A stretch of 64,000 nt of DNA from contig NZ_CP125947.1 in assembly GCF_030064165.1 (NCBI RefSeq), forward strand, positions 5,084,001 to 5,148,000, given 5' to 3'. The notes under the pieces are model-generated. The model worked only from the letters and a program-made list of their open reading frames with translations. It did not search any database and had not been told where the DNA came from. Position numbers and translations under genes: made by a program. Below are positions 54,650 to 63,869 of this stretch, in pieces (the stretch's first letter is position 1; each line of letters begins with the position of its first letter). This DNA comes from Comamonas resistens. Lineage in GTDB: Bacteria > Pseudomonadota > Gammaproteobacteria > Burkholderiales > Burkholderiaceae_C.

Positions 54650-55555
54650 TCAATCCGCCTTGGGGCGCAGCACCAGCCATAGCGACAGCGCAATCAGCCC
54701 GCCCCCCATGGCATGTGCGACTGTCAAGGACTCATCGAGCAGGGCCCAGCCCCAGAGCACGGCGAACACGGGCACGATGAAGGTCACGGTCAGCGCCTTC
54801 TGCGGCCCCTCGTCGGCAATCAGCCTGAAGTACAGCACATAGGCCAGAGCCGTGCTCAGCAGGCCCAGCACCGCCACATTGCCCCATGCCAGCAGCGGCG
54901 CGGCCTGCAGCCTGGCCAGCATGCCGGGCTCCAGCGCCATGTCGAGGAGCAGCGCCGGTGTCAGCACCATCAGCGCACCCAGCTGGCTGATGAAAACGGC
55001 AGCGCGCGTGTCCACGGACGCATTGGCACCCGCAAGCCTGAGCGTCAGATAGCTGGAAAACGCATAGCAGACCGTGGCCACAAAACAGGCCGCCATGCCG
55101 CCCAGCACAGCTGCGCTGAGATCCAGCGGCCCGGCCTGGGCCAGCACCGCCACGCCGCCAATCCCCAGCAGTACCGCAGCCACGCGCGCGGGCGTGATCG
55201 CCTCGGCAAACACCAGCGCCCCCACCACAGTGGCCACCAGCGGCGTGGTGGCATTGAAGATGGCGCTATAGCCCGATGGCAGCACCTGGGCCGCCAGCGC
55301 GTACATAAGAAAGGGAATGCCGGAATTGATGACGCCCAGTGCCAGCAAAGGCCAGAGATAACGCCCCAGCCGCGGCCGATAGCCCATGATGGCCAGCGTG
55401 GCCCCCAGGCCCAGCGTGGAAAACAGCCCCCGCCCCACGGCCGTGGGCACGGCCCCCAGGTGCGGCACGGCGACGCGCATGAAAAGGAAACTGCCGCCCC
55501 AGAGGGCGGCAAGTGCAAGCAGTCGGATCAGGCTGGCCAGGGACATGCCGTGCAT
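54650..55555 (-). CDS. EamA/DMT superfamily transporter
   Basis: 301 residues with ten hydrophobic segments in two EamA repeats (about 5-135 and 150-290). Markers are ALAALWGGSFLFMRVAVPHLG at the start, SGYSAIFNATTPLVATVVGALVFAEAIT near residue 100, and ALTVTFIVPVFAVLWGWALLDESLTVAHAMGGGLIALSLWLVL at the end. These are metabolite or drug exporters of the inner membrane. The substrate cannot be assigned. Start could also be the ATG at 55546. It is 22 bp from the convergent LysR gene. Confidence 0.88.
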   Translation of the reverse strand: MHGMSLASLIRLLALAALWGGSFLFMRVAVPHLGAVPTAVGRGLFSTLGLGATLAIMGYRPRLGRYLWPLLALGVINSGIPFLMYALAAQVLPSGYSAIFNATTPLVATVVGALVFAEAITPARVAAVLLGIGGVAVLAQAGPLDLSAAVLGGMAACFVATVCYAFSSYLTLRLAGANASVDTRAAVFISQLGALMVLTPALLLDMALEPGMLARLQAAPLLAWGNVAVLGLLSTALAYVLYFRLIADEGPQKALTVTFIVPVFAVLWGWALLDESLTVAHAMGGGLIALSLWLVLRPKAD

Positions 55556-55605
55556 TGTGCACAGCCCGGGCCGTGCATGCCTGTCACGGCTGCTTCAAAC
55601 AGGGC

Positions 55606-56163
55606 TTAGTGAATCTGGGCCAGCACATCATCCAGCGTGGCACCCGCATCCTGCGGTACTGCTGGTGTCGGCAGAGGCGGCCGATAGATGCTGGAATCCG
55701 CATGAACCAGGCCCAGATCATGGCGCTGACCGGCTAGATAGTCGCCCACGGACTCCAGCACGATAGGACTGCGGTGCAGATGGGCCGTGGCCTTGAGTTC
55801 ATCCAGCGTGAGCCAGACGCTGCGCACAATGCCTTCGTCAAGATGGCTTTGCGCATGGTGCATGCCCAGTTCGCCCGTAAAGGCAAAGCGCAGATAGGTG
55901 ATGTCGGCTCCGGTGCGGGTACGCACAAAGCGGTTCATATAGATGCCGACCAGTGCCGTGGGAGTAAAGCTGTAGGCCGTCTCTTCCATGACTTCACGCA
56001 CACAGGCATCGATAGGCGTCTCGGCAGGGTCCAGATGACCTGCGGGCGTATTCAGACGCAGTCCATCCGCCGTTTGTTCTTCCACCAGCAAAAAGCGGCC
56101 ATCGCGCTCGATGATGGCCGAGACTGTCACATTGGGTTTCCAGCGATTGGGCATGGGCGGCAT
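55606..56163 (-). CDS. NUDIX hydrolase, NudJ-type
   Basis: 185 residues; AAGGA just before the ATG. The NUDIX box is GHLDPAETPIDACVREVMEETAY (about residues 40-62), matching GX5EX7REUXEEXGU apart from A for the final G. VTVSAIIERDGRFLLVEEQTADGLRLNTPAGH is the typical NudJ start. NudJ hydrolyses nucleoside tri- and diphosphates and thiamine phosphates. Its ~45-residue C-terminal extension (IYRPPLPTPAVPQDAGATLDDVLAQIH) is not part of the fold. Confidence 0.88.
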   Translation of the reverse strand: MPPMPNRWKPNVTVSAIIERDGRFLLVEEQTADGLRLNTPAGHLDPAETPIDACVREVMEETAYSFTPTALVGIYMNRFVRTRTGADITYLRFAFTGELGMHHAQSHLDEGIVRSVWLTLDELKATAHLHRSPIVLESVGDYLAGQRHDLGLVHADSSIYRPPLPTPAVPQDAGATLDDVLAQIH

Positions 56164-56189
56164 TATCCTTGCCCTGCCCGGCAGGCATG

Positions 56190-56702
56190 TCAGATTAATC
56201 CCTCCATATAGACGGCATCTTCGCCATAACTGGCCAAGTGTTGCTGCTGCGCAGCATTTTCAAGATTCACCCTCGCATAGCCTTGGCCTTCCCAATAGGC
56301 CTGTGACCCCTGCACCGACACCAGGGCAGTGCGCGCAATGCCTCGTGCCCTGGCTTGCTCGCGTGCGGCCTGCACCATACGTCCGGCCAGACCCTGCCCG
56401 GCAGCTTCGGGGGACACCGCCATATCGTGCAGATAGAGCACGCTGGCATCTGCGTAGTCCGCAAAGTCGCCGCCAAACGGCGTGACTGCACCGGGCCGCG
56501 ACCAATAGGCGGCCAGATAGGCCAGTATCAGCGGCCCGCGCACGGCGGCCCAGGAACAGTGCCCCGCCATGGCCAGACGCCGGGCATACACATCGCGTGA
56601 CTCCAGAAAGTCCTGGCCGTAGCACTGCGCCTGTATGCGCAGCACGGCTTCCACATCGGCTGCCGCCAGCGGGCGCAGCTGGATCTGCATCAACTCCGTC
56701 AT
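56190..56702 (-). CDS. GNAT family N-acetyltransferase
   Basis: 170 residues. The GNAT fold is seen in IQLRPLAAADVEAVLRIQAQCYG at the start, SVLYLHDMAVSPEAAGQGLAGRMVQAAREQARARGI (acetyl-CoA binding motif A, QGLAGRM) and LVSVQGSQAYWEGQGYARV. The substrate is unknown. It lies 26 bp upstream of the NUDIX gene on the same strand, in a probable two-gene unit. Confidence 0.87.
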   Translation of the reverse strand: MTELMQIQLRPLAAADVEAVLRIQAQCYGQDFLESRDVYARRLAMAGHCSWAAVRGPLILAYLAAYWSRPGAVTPFGGDFADYADASVLYLHDMAVSPEAAGQGLAGRMVQAAREQARARGIARTALVSVQGSQAYWEGQGYARVNLENAAQQQHLASYGEDAVYMEGLI

Positions 56703-56720
56703 CAGAAACTCATCAATTCA

Positions 56721-56758
56721 CAGCTGCCAGCGCTTATCTACAAAGGGCTTGCAAGCAA
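56721..56758. repeat. Dispersed AGCTAT-type palindrome
   Basis: CAGCTGCCAGCGCTT - ATCTACAAA - GGGCTTGCAAGC: imperfect form between the divergent GNAT and DUF2061 genes. Confidence 0.55.
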
Positions 56759-56900
56759 TTTTTCTTAAAAATCAGCCCTACCAGCTTAGCAAGAGCACAA
56801 AAGCACAGCCGACACGCCATCTATCGCAACAGTAATAATTCTCAATTATATCTTTGCATTCGATATTCATACCATTGAGCCAACGCATCTGGAGAACCCC

Positions 56901-57155
56901 ATGACCCGTCTGATTCAAGCCCTGAGCCACAATCGTCTGACCCTGGCCAAGACGGCCAGCTACTACTGTATTCACATCACGGTCGCTGCCTGCGTGGCCT
57001 ATGCCGTCACGGGCAATCTGATCGCTTCGCTGACACTGAGCCTGCTGGAGCCCACGGTTCAGGCCTTTGCCTTCTTCTTCCACGAGAAGGCCTGGGAACG
57101 CCGCCTGAAAAAGCAGCAACCGTCGCAGCAACCAGCCGAGGCTCTGGCCGTATGA
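56901..57155 (+). CDS. DUF2061 family small membrane protein
   Basis: 84 residues; TGGAGA before the ATG. Matches DUF2061: LAKTASYYCIHITVAACVAYAVTG (first membrane segment) and SLTLSLLEPTVQAFAFFFHEKAWERR (second segment followed by the conserved HEKAWER). The C-terminus is Lys/Gln-rich. It is an inner-membrane protein of unknown function, probably expressed alone. Confidence 0.88.
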   Translation: MTRLIQALSHNRLTLAKTASYYCIHITVAACVAYAVTGNLIASLTLSLLEPTVQAFAFFFHEKAWERRLKKQQPSQQPAEALAV

Positions 57156-57379
57156 ACCTGCGAATCCCTACCGGCTTTCCGCAATGGCTGATGCAATCAC
57201 TGGCAGCCATCGGCGACTGTGCAGGCCATCTGGAGTGATGGAAGAAAAGCTGTGCATAAGTATTCAAATTGCATTGAACAAATGAACACTTCTGCATCTA
57301 CTTTCTCTTTGACGATTGAGAATTGAATAACTTCACCTCCATATCTGTGCATAACTCAAACCGCCTGTCATCGAAATGA

Positions 57380-57394
57380 CAAACCATGGGTTTG
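57380..57394. promoter_or_regulatory. Perfect inverted repeat upstream of the transaminase
   Basis: CAAACC-ATG-GGTTTG, 58 bp before the transaminase start, next to a second small palindrome GTCAT-CGAA-ATGAC at 57367-57380. Candidate operator. Confidence 0.4.
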
Positions 57395-57452
57395 CGGCTA
57401 TTTCGTCTCAACGGGCGCTGTCCAACAATGGACGGGAATTCAAGGAGTTCCC

Positions 57453-58820
57453 ATGCAGATCGCAGACACCGAGGCCCGGAGCCTCGCCAGCCCGCAAGAT
57501 GCCCAATGGCTGAGCGCCCACTGGATGCCTTTCACGGGCAACCGCAACTTCAAGGCCCAGCCGCGCATCATCACGGCCGCCAAAGGCGCTTACTACACCG
57601 ACGCAGACGGGCGGCAGATCTTCGACGGCCTCTCCGGCCTGTGGTGCAGCGGTCTTGGCCATGGTCGCAGCGAAATCGCCGAGGCCATCGGCAAGGCCGC
57701 GCAGCAACTGGACTATTCACCGGCGTTTCAGTTCGGGCACCCGGCCTCCTTCGAGCTGGCCAATCGCATCGTGGGCCTGATGCCCGAGGGACTGGAGCAT
57801 GTGTTCTTTACCGGTTCAGGCTCTGAAGCTGCAGACACCTCACTCAAGATGGCTCGTGCCTATTGGCGTGCCAAGGGTCTGGGCAGCAAGACAAGGCTGA
57901 TAGGGCGCGAGAAGGGCTATCACGGCGTGAACTTCGGCGGCATCTCGGTGGGCGGCATGGGCGGCAACCGCAAGACGTTTGGCCAAGGCATAGAAGCCGA
58001 CCATCTGCCCCACACTCAGCCACCCATGGGCTCTTTCTGCAAGGGCCAGCCGCAAACCATAGCCCACAGCGACGGCCGGGCACTGGCCGACCGGCTGCTG
58101 GACATCATCGCCCTGCATGACGCCAGCAATATCGCCGCCGTGATCGTGGAGCCCATGTCGGGCTCGGGCGGCGTGGTGATTCCTCCCGATGGCTATCTGC
58201 AGCGGCTGCGCGAAATCTGTACCCAGCACGACATTCTGCTGATCTTTGACGAGGTCATCACCGGCTTTGGCCGCCTGGGCGCCATGACGGCCGCCGAGGC
58301 CTTTGGCGTGACGCCCGACATCATGAACATTGCCAAGCAGGTCACCAACGGCGCCCAGCCGCTGGGCGCCTGCGTGGTCACGCCCGAGATCTACAAGCAG
58401 TTCATGGATGCGGGCGGCCCGCAATACATGCTGGAATTTGCCCACGGCTATACCTACTCGGCCCACCCAGTGGCCTGCGCTGCGGGCATTGCGGCCCTGG
58501 ATTTGCTGACACAGGAGGACGGGCCATGCCGCGTGCGGGCGCTGGCACCGTTTTTCGAGCAGGCCGTGCACAGCCTGAAAGGAGCGAAGCATGTGCTCGA
58601 TATCCGCAATATCGGGCTGGCGGCAGGCCTTTCCATCGCGCCCGCACCCGGCGAGCCTGCCAAGCGCCCCTACGAGATCGCCATGAAATGCTGGGACCTG
58701 GGCTTTTATGTGCGCTACGGCGGCGACACAATCCAGCTGGCCCCACCGTTCATCAGCGAACAGGCCGAGATCGAGCGCCTGGTCAATGCCCTGGGCGATG
58801 CACTGCAAGCGACCGCCTGA
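57453..58820 (+). CDS. Omega-amino acid:pyruvate (beta-alanine:pyruvate) transaminase
   Basis: 455 residues; AAGGAGT precedes the ATG. Class-III PLP aminotransferase: WMPFTGNRNFKAQPRIITAAKGAYYTDADGRQIFDGLSGLWCSGLGHG, the PLP-phosphate region SGSEAADTSLKMARAY, YHGVNFGGISVGGMGGNRKTFG, IFDEVITGFGRLGAM (Asp contacting the PLP ring N) and NIAKQVTNGAQPLGA with the Schiff-base Lys. The FTGNRNFK start and AKQxTNGA are typical of beta-alanine:pyruvate aminotransferase. It transfers the amino group of beta-alanine or related omega-amines to pyruvate. It is monocistronic. Confidence 0.92.
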   Translation: MQIADTEARSLASPQDAQWLSAHWMPFTGNRNFKAQPRIITAAKGAYYTDADGRQIFDGLSGLWCSGLGHGRSEIAEAIGKAAQQLDYSPAFQFGHPASFELANRIVGLMPEGLEHVFFTGSGSEAADTSLKMARAYWRAKGLGSKTRLIGREKGYHGVNFGGISVGGMGGNRKTFGQGIEADHLPHTQPPMGSFCKGQPQTIAHSDGRALADRLLDIIALHDASNIAAVIVEPMSGSGGVVIPPDGYLQRLREICTQHDILLIFDEVITGFGRLGAMTAAEAFGVTPDIMNIAKQVTNGAQPLGACVVTPEIYKQFMDAGGPQYMLEFAHGYTYSAHPVACAAGIAALDLLTQEDGPCRVRALAPFFEQAVHSLKGAKHVLDIRNIGLAAGLSIAPAPGEPAKRPYEIAMKCWDLGFYVRYGGDTIQLAPPFISEQAEIERLVNALGDALQATA

Positions 58821-58831
58821 CTTCTAAAATC

Positions 58832-58873
58832 AATAGCTGCAAACGCTTTACCAACAACCTTTTGCAGCTATTT
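58832..58873. repeat. Dispersed AGCTAT palindrome
   Basis: AATAGCTGCAAA / TTTTGCAGCTATT arms around CGCTTTACCAACAACC, between the convergent transaminase and rsmA genes; with its T runs it may serve as terminator. Confidence 0.7.
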
Positions 58874-58883
58874 TCATATAGAT

Positions 58884-59645
58884 TCAGGAAAACTGTGCGG
58901 CCAATGCTTCGTACTCGGCCACCGGGACTTCCTCGGCGCGGCGCTGCAGATCAAACTCGCCCGAGAAGCCTTTTTCCTCCAGCCATTTGCCCAGGGTGTT
59001 GCGCAAGATCTTGCGGCGCTGGCTGAAGGCCACCTGCACCAGCTCTTCGAGCAACTTGGGGTTGAGCTCCGCAGGCTTTTCGCGCGGAATCATGCGCACC
59101 ACGGCGCTGTCGACCTTGGGCGGCGGGTTGAAGCTGCCCGGCGGCACGAACAGCACATCCTCCATGGCATAGCGCCACTGCAGCATCACCGACAGGCGGC
59201 CATAGGCCGAGTTGCCAGCATCGGCCACCATCCGGTCGATCACCTCTTTCTGCAACATGAAGTGCTGGTCCTGCACCACATCGACCTGCTCAAGCAGATG
59301 GAACAGGATGGGGCTGGAGATGTTGTAGGGCAGATTGCCGACCACACGCAGCTTGGGCACGCCCAGGCGCGCGGCCAGCGCCCGGAAGTCCACCTTGAGC
59401 ACGTCGGACTCGACCACGTCCAGGTCGTCACGCAGACGCAGGCGTGCGGCCAGATCACGGTCCAGTTCGATCACCGTGAGCTTGCCCAGGCGCTCGACCA
59501 GAGGCTGGGACAGGGCCATCAGGCCTGGGCCGATTTCGACCATGGGCTCGCCAGCCTTGGGGTCGATAGCCTCAACAATGTTGTCGATGATGGCGCCATC
59601 GGTCAGAAAGTTCTGGCCAAAGCGCTTGCGGGGAATATGTTTCAT
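58884..59645 (-). CDS. rsmA: 16S rRNA (adenine1518/1519-N6) dimethyltransferase
   Basis: 253 residues. [42 protein letters not shown] (SAM-binding GxGxG-like motif I), [28 protein letters not shown] (the NLPY catalytic motif) and the C-terminal [16 protein letters not shown]. It dimethylates two adenines near the 3-prime end of 16S rRNA during 30S maturation. It is the last gene of lptD-surA-rsmA. A 10-bp hairpin lies between surA and rsmA, close to its start codon, which has no obvious Shine-Dalgarno sequence. Confidence 0.94.
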   Translation of the reverse strand: MKHIPRKRFGQNFLTDGAIIDNIVEAIDPKAGEPMVEIGPGLMALSQPLVERLGKLTVIELDRDLAARLRLRDDLDVVESDVLKVDFRALAARLGVPKLRVVGNLPYNISSPILFHLLEQVDVVQDQHFMLQKEVIDRMVADAGNSAYGRLSVMLQWRYAMEDVLFVPPGSFNPPPKVDSAVVRMIPREKPAELNPKLLEELVQVAFSQRRKILRNTLGKWLEEKGFSGEFDLQRRAEEVPVAEYEALAAQFS

Positions 59646-59653
59646 GAATGCGA

Positions 59654-59675
59654 AAGCGGTGCCTGGGCACCGCTT
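59654..59675. promoter_or_regulatory. Perfect hairpin immediately upstream of rsmA
   Basis: AAGCGGTGCC-TG-GGCACCGCTT, 10-bp arms, ending about nine bases before the rsmA ATG on the minus strand. It may modulate rsmA translation or stop surA transcripts partially. Confidence 0.5.
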
Positions 59676-59751
59676 GAAATGAGAGAGGGTGACTTGAGTG
59701 CCCGATGCGCAATGATGACATTACCGGGCACATCAAGCAGATTGCACGGAC

Positions 59752-61176
59752 TTATTGCGGTGGCTCGCGGTACTCGACAAATGCCTTGCCGCGCAGTTCC
59801 TTGAGCCAGGTTTCGTAGTCCTGCTCTGCCTTGCGCTCACGCACCACGTTGCGCACCATTTCGCGCTGTTCGCGCTCGGTCAGCTTTTCCTGGCGGCGCT
59901 CGATCAGCTGAATCAGGTGCACGCCAAAGCGCGAAACCACGGGGTTGCTGATCTGGCCGGGCTGGAGGCCGTCTAGCACGCGCTCGAACTCGGGCACGAA
60001 CTGGCCGGGCGAGGACCAGCCCAGATCGCCGCCATTGCGAGCGCTACCGTCCTTGGAGAACTCCTGGGCCAGTTGCTGGAAGGTGGCCTGACCCGCTTCC
60101 ACACGGCGCTTGTAATCCTCCAGGCGCTTGGCTGCCTGGGCTTCCGTCAGATTCTTGTCCACCAGCAGCAGAATGTGACGCGCATGGTTTTGCGTGATGT
60201 AGACAGGGGCGCCGGACTGGGACTTGCCCAGCACCTTGAGCACGTGAAAGCCCGCATCGGAGCGGAAGGGGCCAACGATGCTGCCCGTGGCGGCCGAGCC
60301 AACCTGCTTGGCAAACAGCTCGGGGTACTCGCTCATGGGGCGCATGCCCATGGAGCCACCGCCTTGTCCATTGGGTACGTCCGAGAACTCACGCACGGAG
60401 GCGATGAAGTCGGGGTTCTTGCGCGCGGCTTCCGCCGCCTGCTTGGCCTTGGCCTCGCGCTCGGCCACGACGGCTGGGCTGGCGTTTTCGGGCACAAGGA
60501 TCAGGATATGGCCCAGGTCCACCATGGCCGATGCAGCAGCGGCTTCGCCAGGGCGCTTTTGTTCCTTGAGGAAACGGTCGATGTCAGCCTCGCTCACCTT
60601 GACCTTGCCGTCCACCTCGCGCTCACGCACGCGCTGCATGGTCATCTGGTTGCGGATCTCCGCGCGGAACTGCGCTTCGGACAGGCCCTCGGCCTTCAGA
60701 CGCGACAGCAGCCCCGGCAGGTCCGTGCTGTTCTGGCGCGCCACATTGTCCATTGCCTGATTGACCGTCAGGTCATCCACCTTGAGGCCCGTATCCGAAG
60801 CCTCCTGCAGTTGCACGCGCTCGACGATCAGACGCTCCAGCACCTGGCGTGCCAGCTCGGACTGTGGCGGCAATTGACCGCCTTGCTCGCTCACATTTTG
60901 AGTCACGCGCGCCATGCGGGCACGCACCTCGTTATTGGTGATGGGTTCGGAATTGACCACGGCAACGATGTAGTCCGCCGAACGAGGTCCAGCGGCCGGC
61001 AACTGCCGTCCCGAGGCCTGCACGGTTGCATCCAGCGCACGGGAGATGGAAGCGTCAGTGCCCTTGGACTTGCCAGTACCAGGACTCTTGAGGCCCTGCG
61101 CCTGTGCAACCGCGGCCAGCATGAACAAGGCCGCAGCCATGCCGCAAACGCTCGATGATTTGGGGGAGAAACGCAT
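59752..61176 (-). CDS. surA: Periplasmic chaperone/peptidyl-prolyl isomerase SurA
   Basis: 474 residues. The signal peptide MRFSPKSSSVCGMAAALFMLAAVAQAQ is followed by the N-terminal chaperone domain (VAVVNSEPITNNEVRARM at about 70-90), the first parvulin domain (LGHILILVPENASPAVVAE onward, ending ADxGFHVLKVL) and a second parvulin domain (QNHARHILLLVDKNLTEAQA to VVSRFGVHLIQLIER). It escorts outer-membrane proteins such as LptD. It lies 12 bp after lptD on the same strand, the classic operon. The AMGTGKSKGTDASIS region after the signal is low complexity. Confidence 0.94.
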   Translation of the reverse strand: MRFSPKSSSVCGMAAALFMLAAVAQAQGLKSPGTGKSKGTDASISRALDATVQASGRQLPAAGPRSADYIVAVVNSEPITNNEVRARMARVTQNVSEQGGQLPPQSELARQVLERLIVERVQLQEASDTGLKVDDLTVNQAMDNVARQNSTDLPGLLSRLKAEGLSEAQFRAEIRNQMTMQRVREREVDGKVKVSEADIDRFLKEQKRPGEAAAASAMVDLGHILILVPENASPAVVAEREAKAKQAAEAARKNPDFIASVREFSDVPNGQGGGSMGMRPMSEYPELFAKQVGSAATGSIVGPFRSDAGFHVLKVLGKSQSGAPVYITQNHARHILLLVDKNLTEAQAAKRLEDYKRRVEAGQATFQQLAQEFSKDGSARNGGDLGWSSPGQFVPEFERVLDGLQPGQISNPVVSRFGVHLIQLIERRQEKLTEREQREMVRNVVRERKAEQDYETWLKELRGKAFVEYREPPQ

Positions 61177-61188
61177 GAAAAACCTTGA

Positions 61189-63708
61189 TCAATCGTAATT
61201 GGTGAAGCGGCTGGGCGGAGATACCGCCTCACGCAGATATTGGTAGCGCGGCACGTTGCGCTTGAGGCTGGCCGTGGGGTCTGCACCAAAGCTCAGGCGC
61301 GAGAAGCCCACGAACTCCATCTGGAACAGCAGTTGCAGATTGGACTGAGTCACCGAGCTTTGCAGACGCTGCAGCACCACGCGGCCAATCCAGCAGCAGC
61401 CGTCATATTCAAGGCCGACCACGGTATCCACCATCTGTCGGTCCTTGATCGAATAGTTGAGACGGCCGACCGCATACCAGCGACCGCCGCCCTGGCCTCG
61501 GCCTGCGCCCAGGTCCTTGCCCTTGTCACCCCAGAGATCGTTGATGGGCCACTGCCAGCCCACATCCACCAGTTCGCTGGAAGGCTTCTTGGTCACCGTA
61601 TCCAGCTGCGTGCGATAGCCGATGTTGAAGGTGCGATAGTTGCCCGGACTGTAGCGGGCCGTGGCCGTGGTCCGCACCGTTCGCCCCAGATCCTTGTTGT
61701 ACTGAGTTGTGCCTTCCAGAGACCATTTATCGGTCCAGTTGATGGCCGCACCCAGCAGGATGTCGGACAACTTGCTGGTCGCGGCCACTTCACCGGGCAG
61801 CAGCACGCGCTGGTCAGAAAGGCGCACGCGCTGGGCAATGGCCAGCTTGAGCTTTTCCGCCCCGCTTTCCGGATCGATAAAGCGCGATGTGGCACCCAGC
61901 GTCACCAGGTGATTGTCGGCAATACGGTCCTGGCCGACATAGTCGTTCTCGGAAAAAATACTCGAGAAATTGAAGTCGCTGCGACCGGTGTCATACAGCG
62001 GCAGCATGCTCTGATCGCGATAGGGCGTATAGGTGTAGAAGGCACGCGGCTCGAAAGTCTGCAGCAGCTTCTTGCCAAACCAGGAGGTATCACGTTCGAA
62101 AACGAGGCCGCTGTCCAGACTGAAGGTCGGCAGCGTGCGATTGGCGCTCTTGCTGCCATTGCTCATCATGCTGTCCGTGTCATACCTCGACGTATGCAAC
62201 ATGAGCTTGGGTGTGATGAAGGCTCCAGGCGACAGAAAGGGACGGCTCAGCTGAGCCTGCACATAGCTGCGCTGGCCATTGTTCACCGCCTGGCCTGTCA
62301 ACGGCCGGATCAGCTCAAAGCGCGTGGTATCCGCGACCAGACTGAAGTCCAACCCATGCGGCAGCTCCTGCGGCGTGTAGCGGTACTGGAGCTGGGGCAC
62401 CATGCTGTAGGGTGGTGCGATCAGCGCATCAGGATCCTGCAGCGTCTGGTAGCGCGTCATATTGAGGCTCAACGCACCATCGCCCTTGGCCCAGCTCAGG
62501 CTGGCCGTGCTGGGCAGCAGACGCTGGCGCATCGCAACCGGAGCCAGTCTGAAATCCCGCCAGTAATCATCATCGCTGACACGATTCAGATTCAGGTTCA
62601 GACCCAGCCCGCCAACAGGCGAATCAATCACGGCCCTGTGCTGCCAGGAATAGCCCCAGCGATCCCGGCTACGCAGATTGTCGCCAGGCATGTAGCTGGC
62701 GTATGTCTCACCTGAGTAGCTGGGTTCCATATAGCGGAACAGGCCGGTCAGATTGACGCCACGCTTGGTCATCACCGTCGGAGTGACCGTCAGATCGCGA
62801 TTGGGTGCAATATTCCAGTAATAGGGCTGGGAATATTCGATGCCGCCGAGCTTGTCCATGCCGATCATGGGAGGCAGCAGGCCGGATTTGCGCTTGTCCG
62901 ATAGCGGAAAGCTCATGCGCGGCACGGGCAAGACAGTGACACCCTTGAATTGCAGCTTGGCATTGTGTGCCACGCCCACTTCCTCGGCCATGTCCAGCTC
63001 GATGGTCTCGGCCTTGAGCATCCAGCTGGGCTGCCAGCTGGCCTCATCATCACGCTGGCAAGTGGTGTAGGTGGCGTTGTGGACTACCGAATGGTCCTTG
63101 TCGATGAAATCCACACGCGAGGAGTCACCATAGGCACCATTGGCCAGGAAACGGTAATCGGCGTTGTCGAACTGCCCCTTGAAGGCATCCACCTGCAAAT
63201 CCAGTGCGGTTCCCTTGTAGATATTGCCCGCCTGGTTGATATAGACCGAACCCACCGCGTTGACCTTGTCGTCAGGCAGGGCGTAATCGAGCTTGTCGGC
63301 ACGGATCATGGTATCGCCACGGCGCAGCTCCGCCTCGCCATGCACCGAAGCGTTGATGTCAGGCTGACCGGCCAGGCTGTCGCCCTTGATATAGATGGGC
63401 TGCTGATCGCGTACTTCCTGCGGATAGGTCTCTTGCAGCAAAGAGCTGGACTTGAGCTTGAGCGCGGGCAGCCCATCGGCCATCAGCGCCGCCTCCTGCC
63501 CGGCAGTTGCCTCGGGAACAGCGGACTCCTGCGCCTGGACATGCAGACCTGCGCCGGCCCAGGCCAGAGCCACCGCCCAGGCCAGAGGGCGAATCGCCGG
63601 ACGCACGCTCACTGCCCGCGAAGCGGGTAAAGAGCTGGCGGCCAGGGAGTCTTGCAGAGAATTAGGGGATTGCACGGTGGTCAATAGCGCGCGTGCGCAG
63701 GCATACAT
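61189..63708 (-). CDS. lptD: LPS-assembly protein LptD
   Basis: 839 residues from the ATG at 63708; the start is uncertain because a GTG about 12 codons in, or one just before VRPAIRPLAWAVALAWAGAGLHVQAQ, would give a more usual signal peptide. The N-terminal OstA beta-jellyroll (about 95-220) shows QQPIYIKGDSLAGQPDINASVHGEAELRRGDTMIRADKLDYALPDDKVNAVGSVYI. The C-terminal barrel has SFPLSDKRKSGLLPPMIGMDKLGGIEYSQPYYWNIAPNRDLTVTPTVMTKRGVNL and ends YDGCCWIGRVVLQR, the conserved Cys pair. LptD with LptE places LPS in the outer leaflet. Divergent from the amgK-like gene. Confidence 0.93.
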   Translation of the reverse strand: MYACARALLTTVQSPNSLQDSLAASSLPASRAVSVRPAIRPLAWAVALAWAGAGLHVQAQESAVPEATAGQEAALMADGLPALKLKSSSLLQETYPQEVRDQQPIYIKGDSLAGQPDINASVHGEAELRRGDTMIRADKLDYALPDDKVNAVGSVYINQAGNIYKGTALDLQVDAFKGQFDNADYRFLANGAYGDSSRVDFIDKDHSVVHNATYTTCQRDDEASWQPSWMLKAETIELDMAEEVGVAHNAKLQFKGVTVLPVPRMSFPLSDKRKSGLLPPMIGMDKLGGIEYSQPYYWNIAPNRDLTVTPTVMTKRGVNLTGLFRYMEPSYSGETYASYMPGDNLRSRDRWGYSWQHRAVIDSPVGGLGLNLNLNRVSDDDYWRDFRLAPVAMRQRLLPSTASLSWAKGDGALSLNMTRYQTLQDPDALIAPPYSMVPQLQYRYTPQELPHGLDFSLVADTTRFELIRPLTGQAVNNGQRSYVQAQLSRPFLSPGAFITPKLMLHTSRYDTDSMMSNGSKSANRTLPTFSLDSGLVFERDTSWFGKKLLQTFEPRAFYTYTPYRDQSMLPLYDTGRSDFNFSSIFSENDYVGQDRIADNHLVTLGATSRFIDPESGAEKLKLAIAQRVRLSDQRVLLPGEVAATSKLSDILLGAAINWTDKWSLEGTTQYNKDLGRTVRTTATARYSPGNYRTFNIGYRTQLDTVTKKPSSELVDVGWQWPINDLWGDKGKDLGAGRGQGGGRWYAVGRLNYSIKDRQMVDTVVGLEYDGCCWIGRVVLQRLQSSVTQSNLQLLFQMEFVGFSRLSFGADPTASLKRNVPRYQYLREAVSPPSRFTNYD

Positions 63709-63869
63709 CAACGAATCACGACTTACGCAAATCAGGCTTAAGCCAGTGCCTTGCCTTCAGGAAACCGCCTTGGCACACCCTTGTTTGTGTAAGTCCTACG
63801 AATAAGACCGAGAGCCTAGCATCACTGTCCGGTGATGCGCCGGCATCGGTTTGTAAAATCCGATTATCC

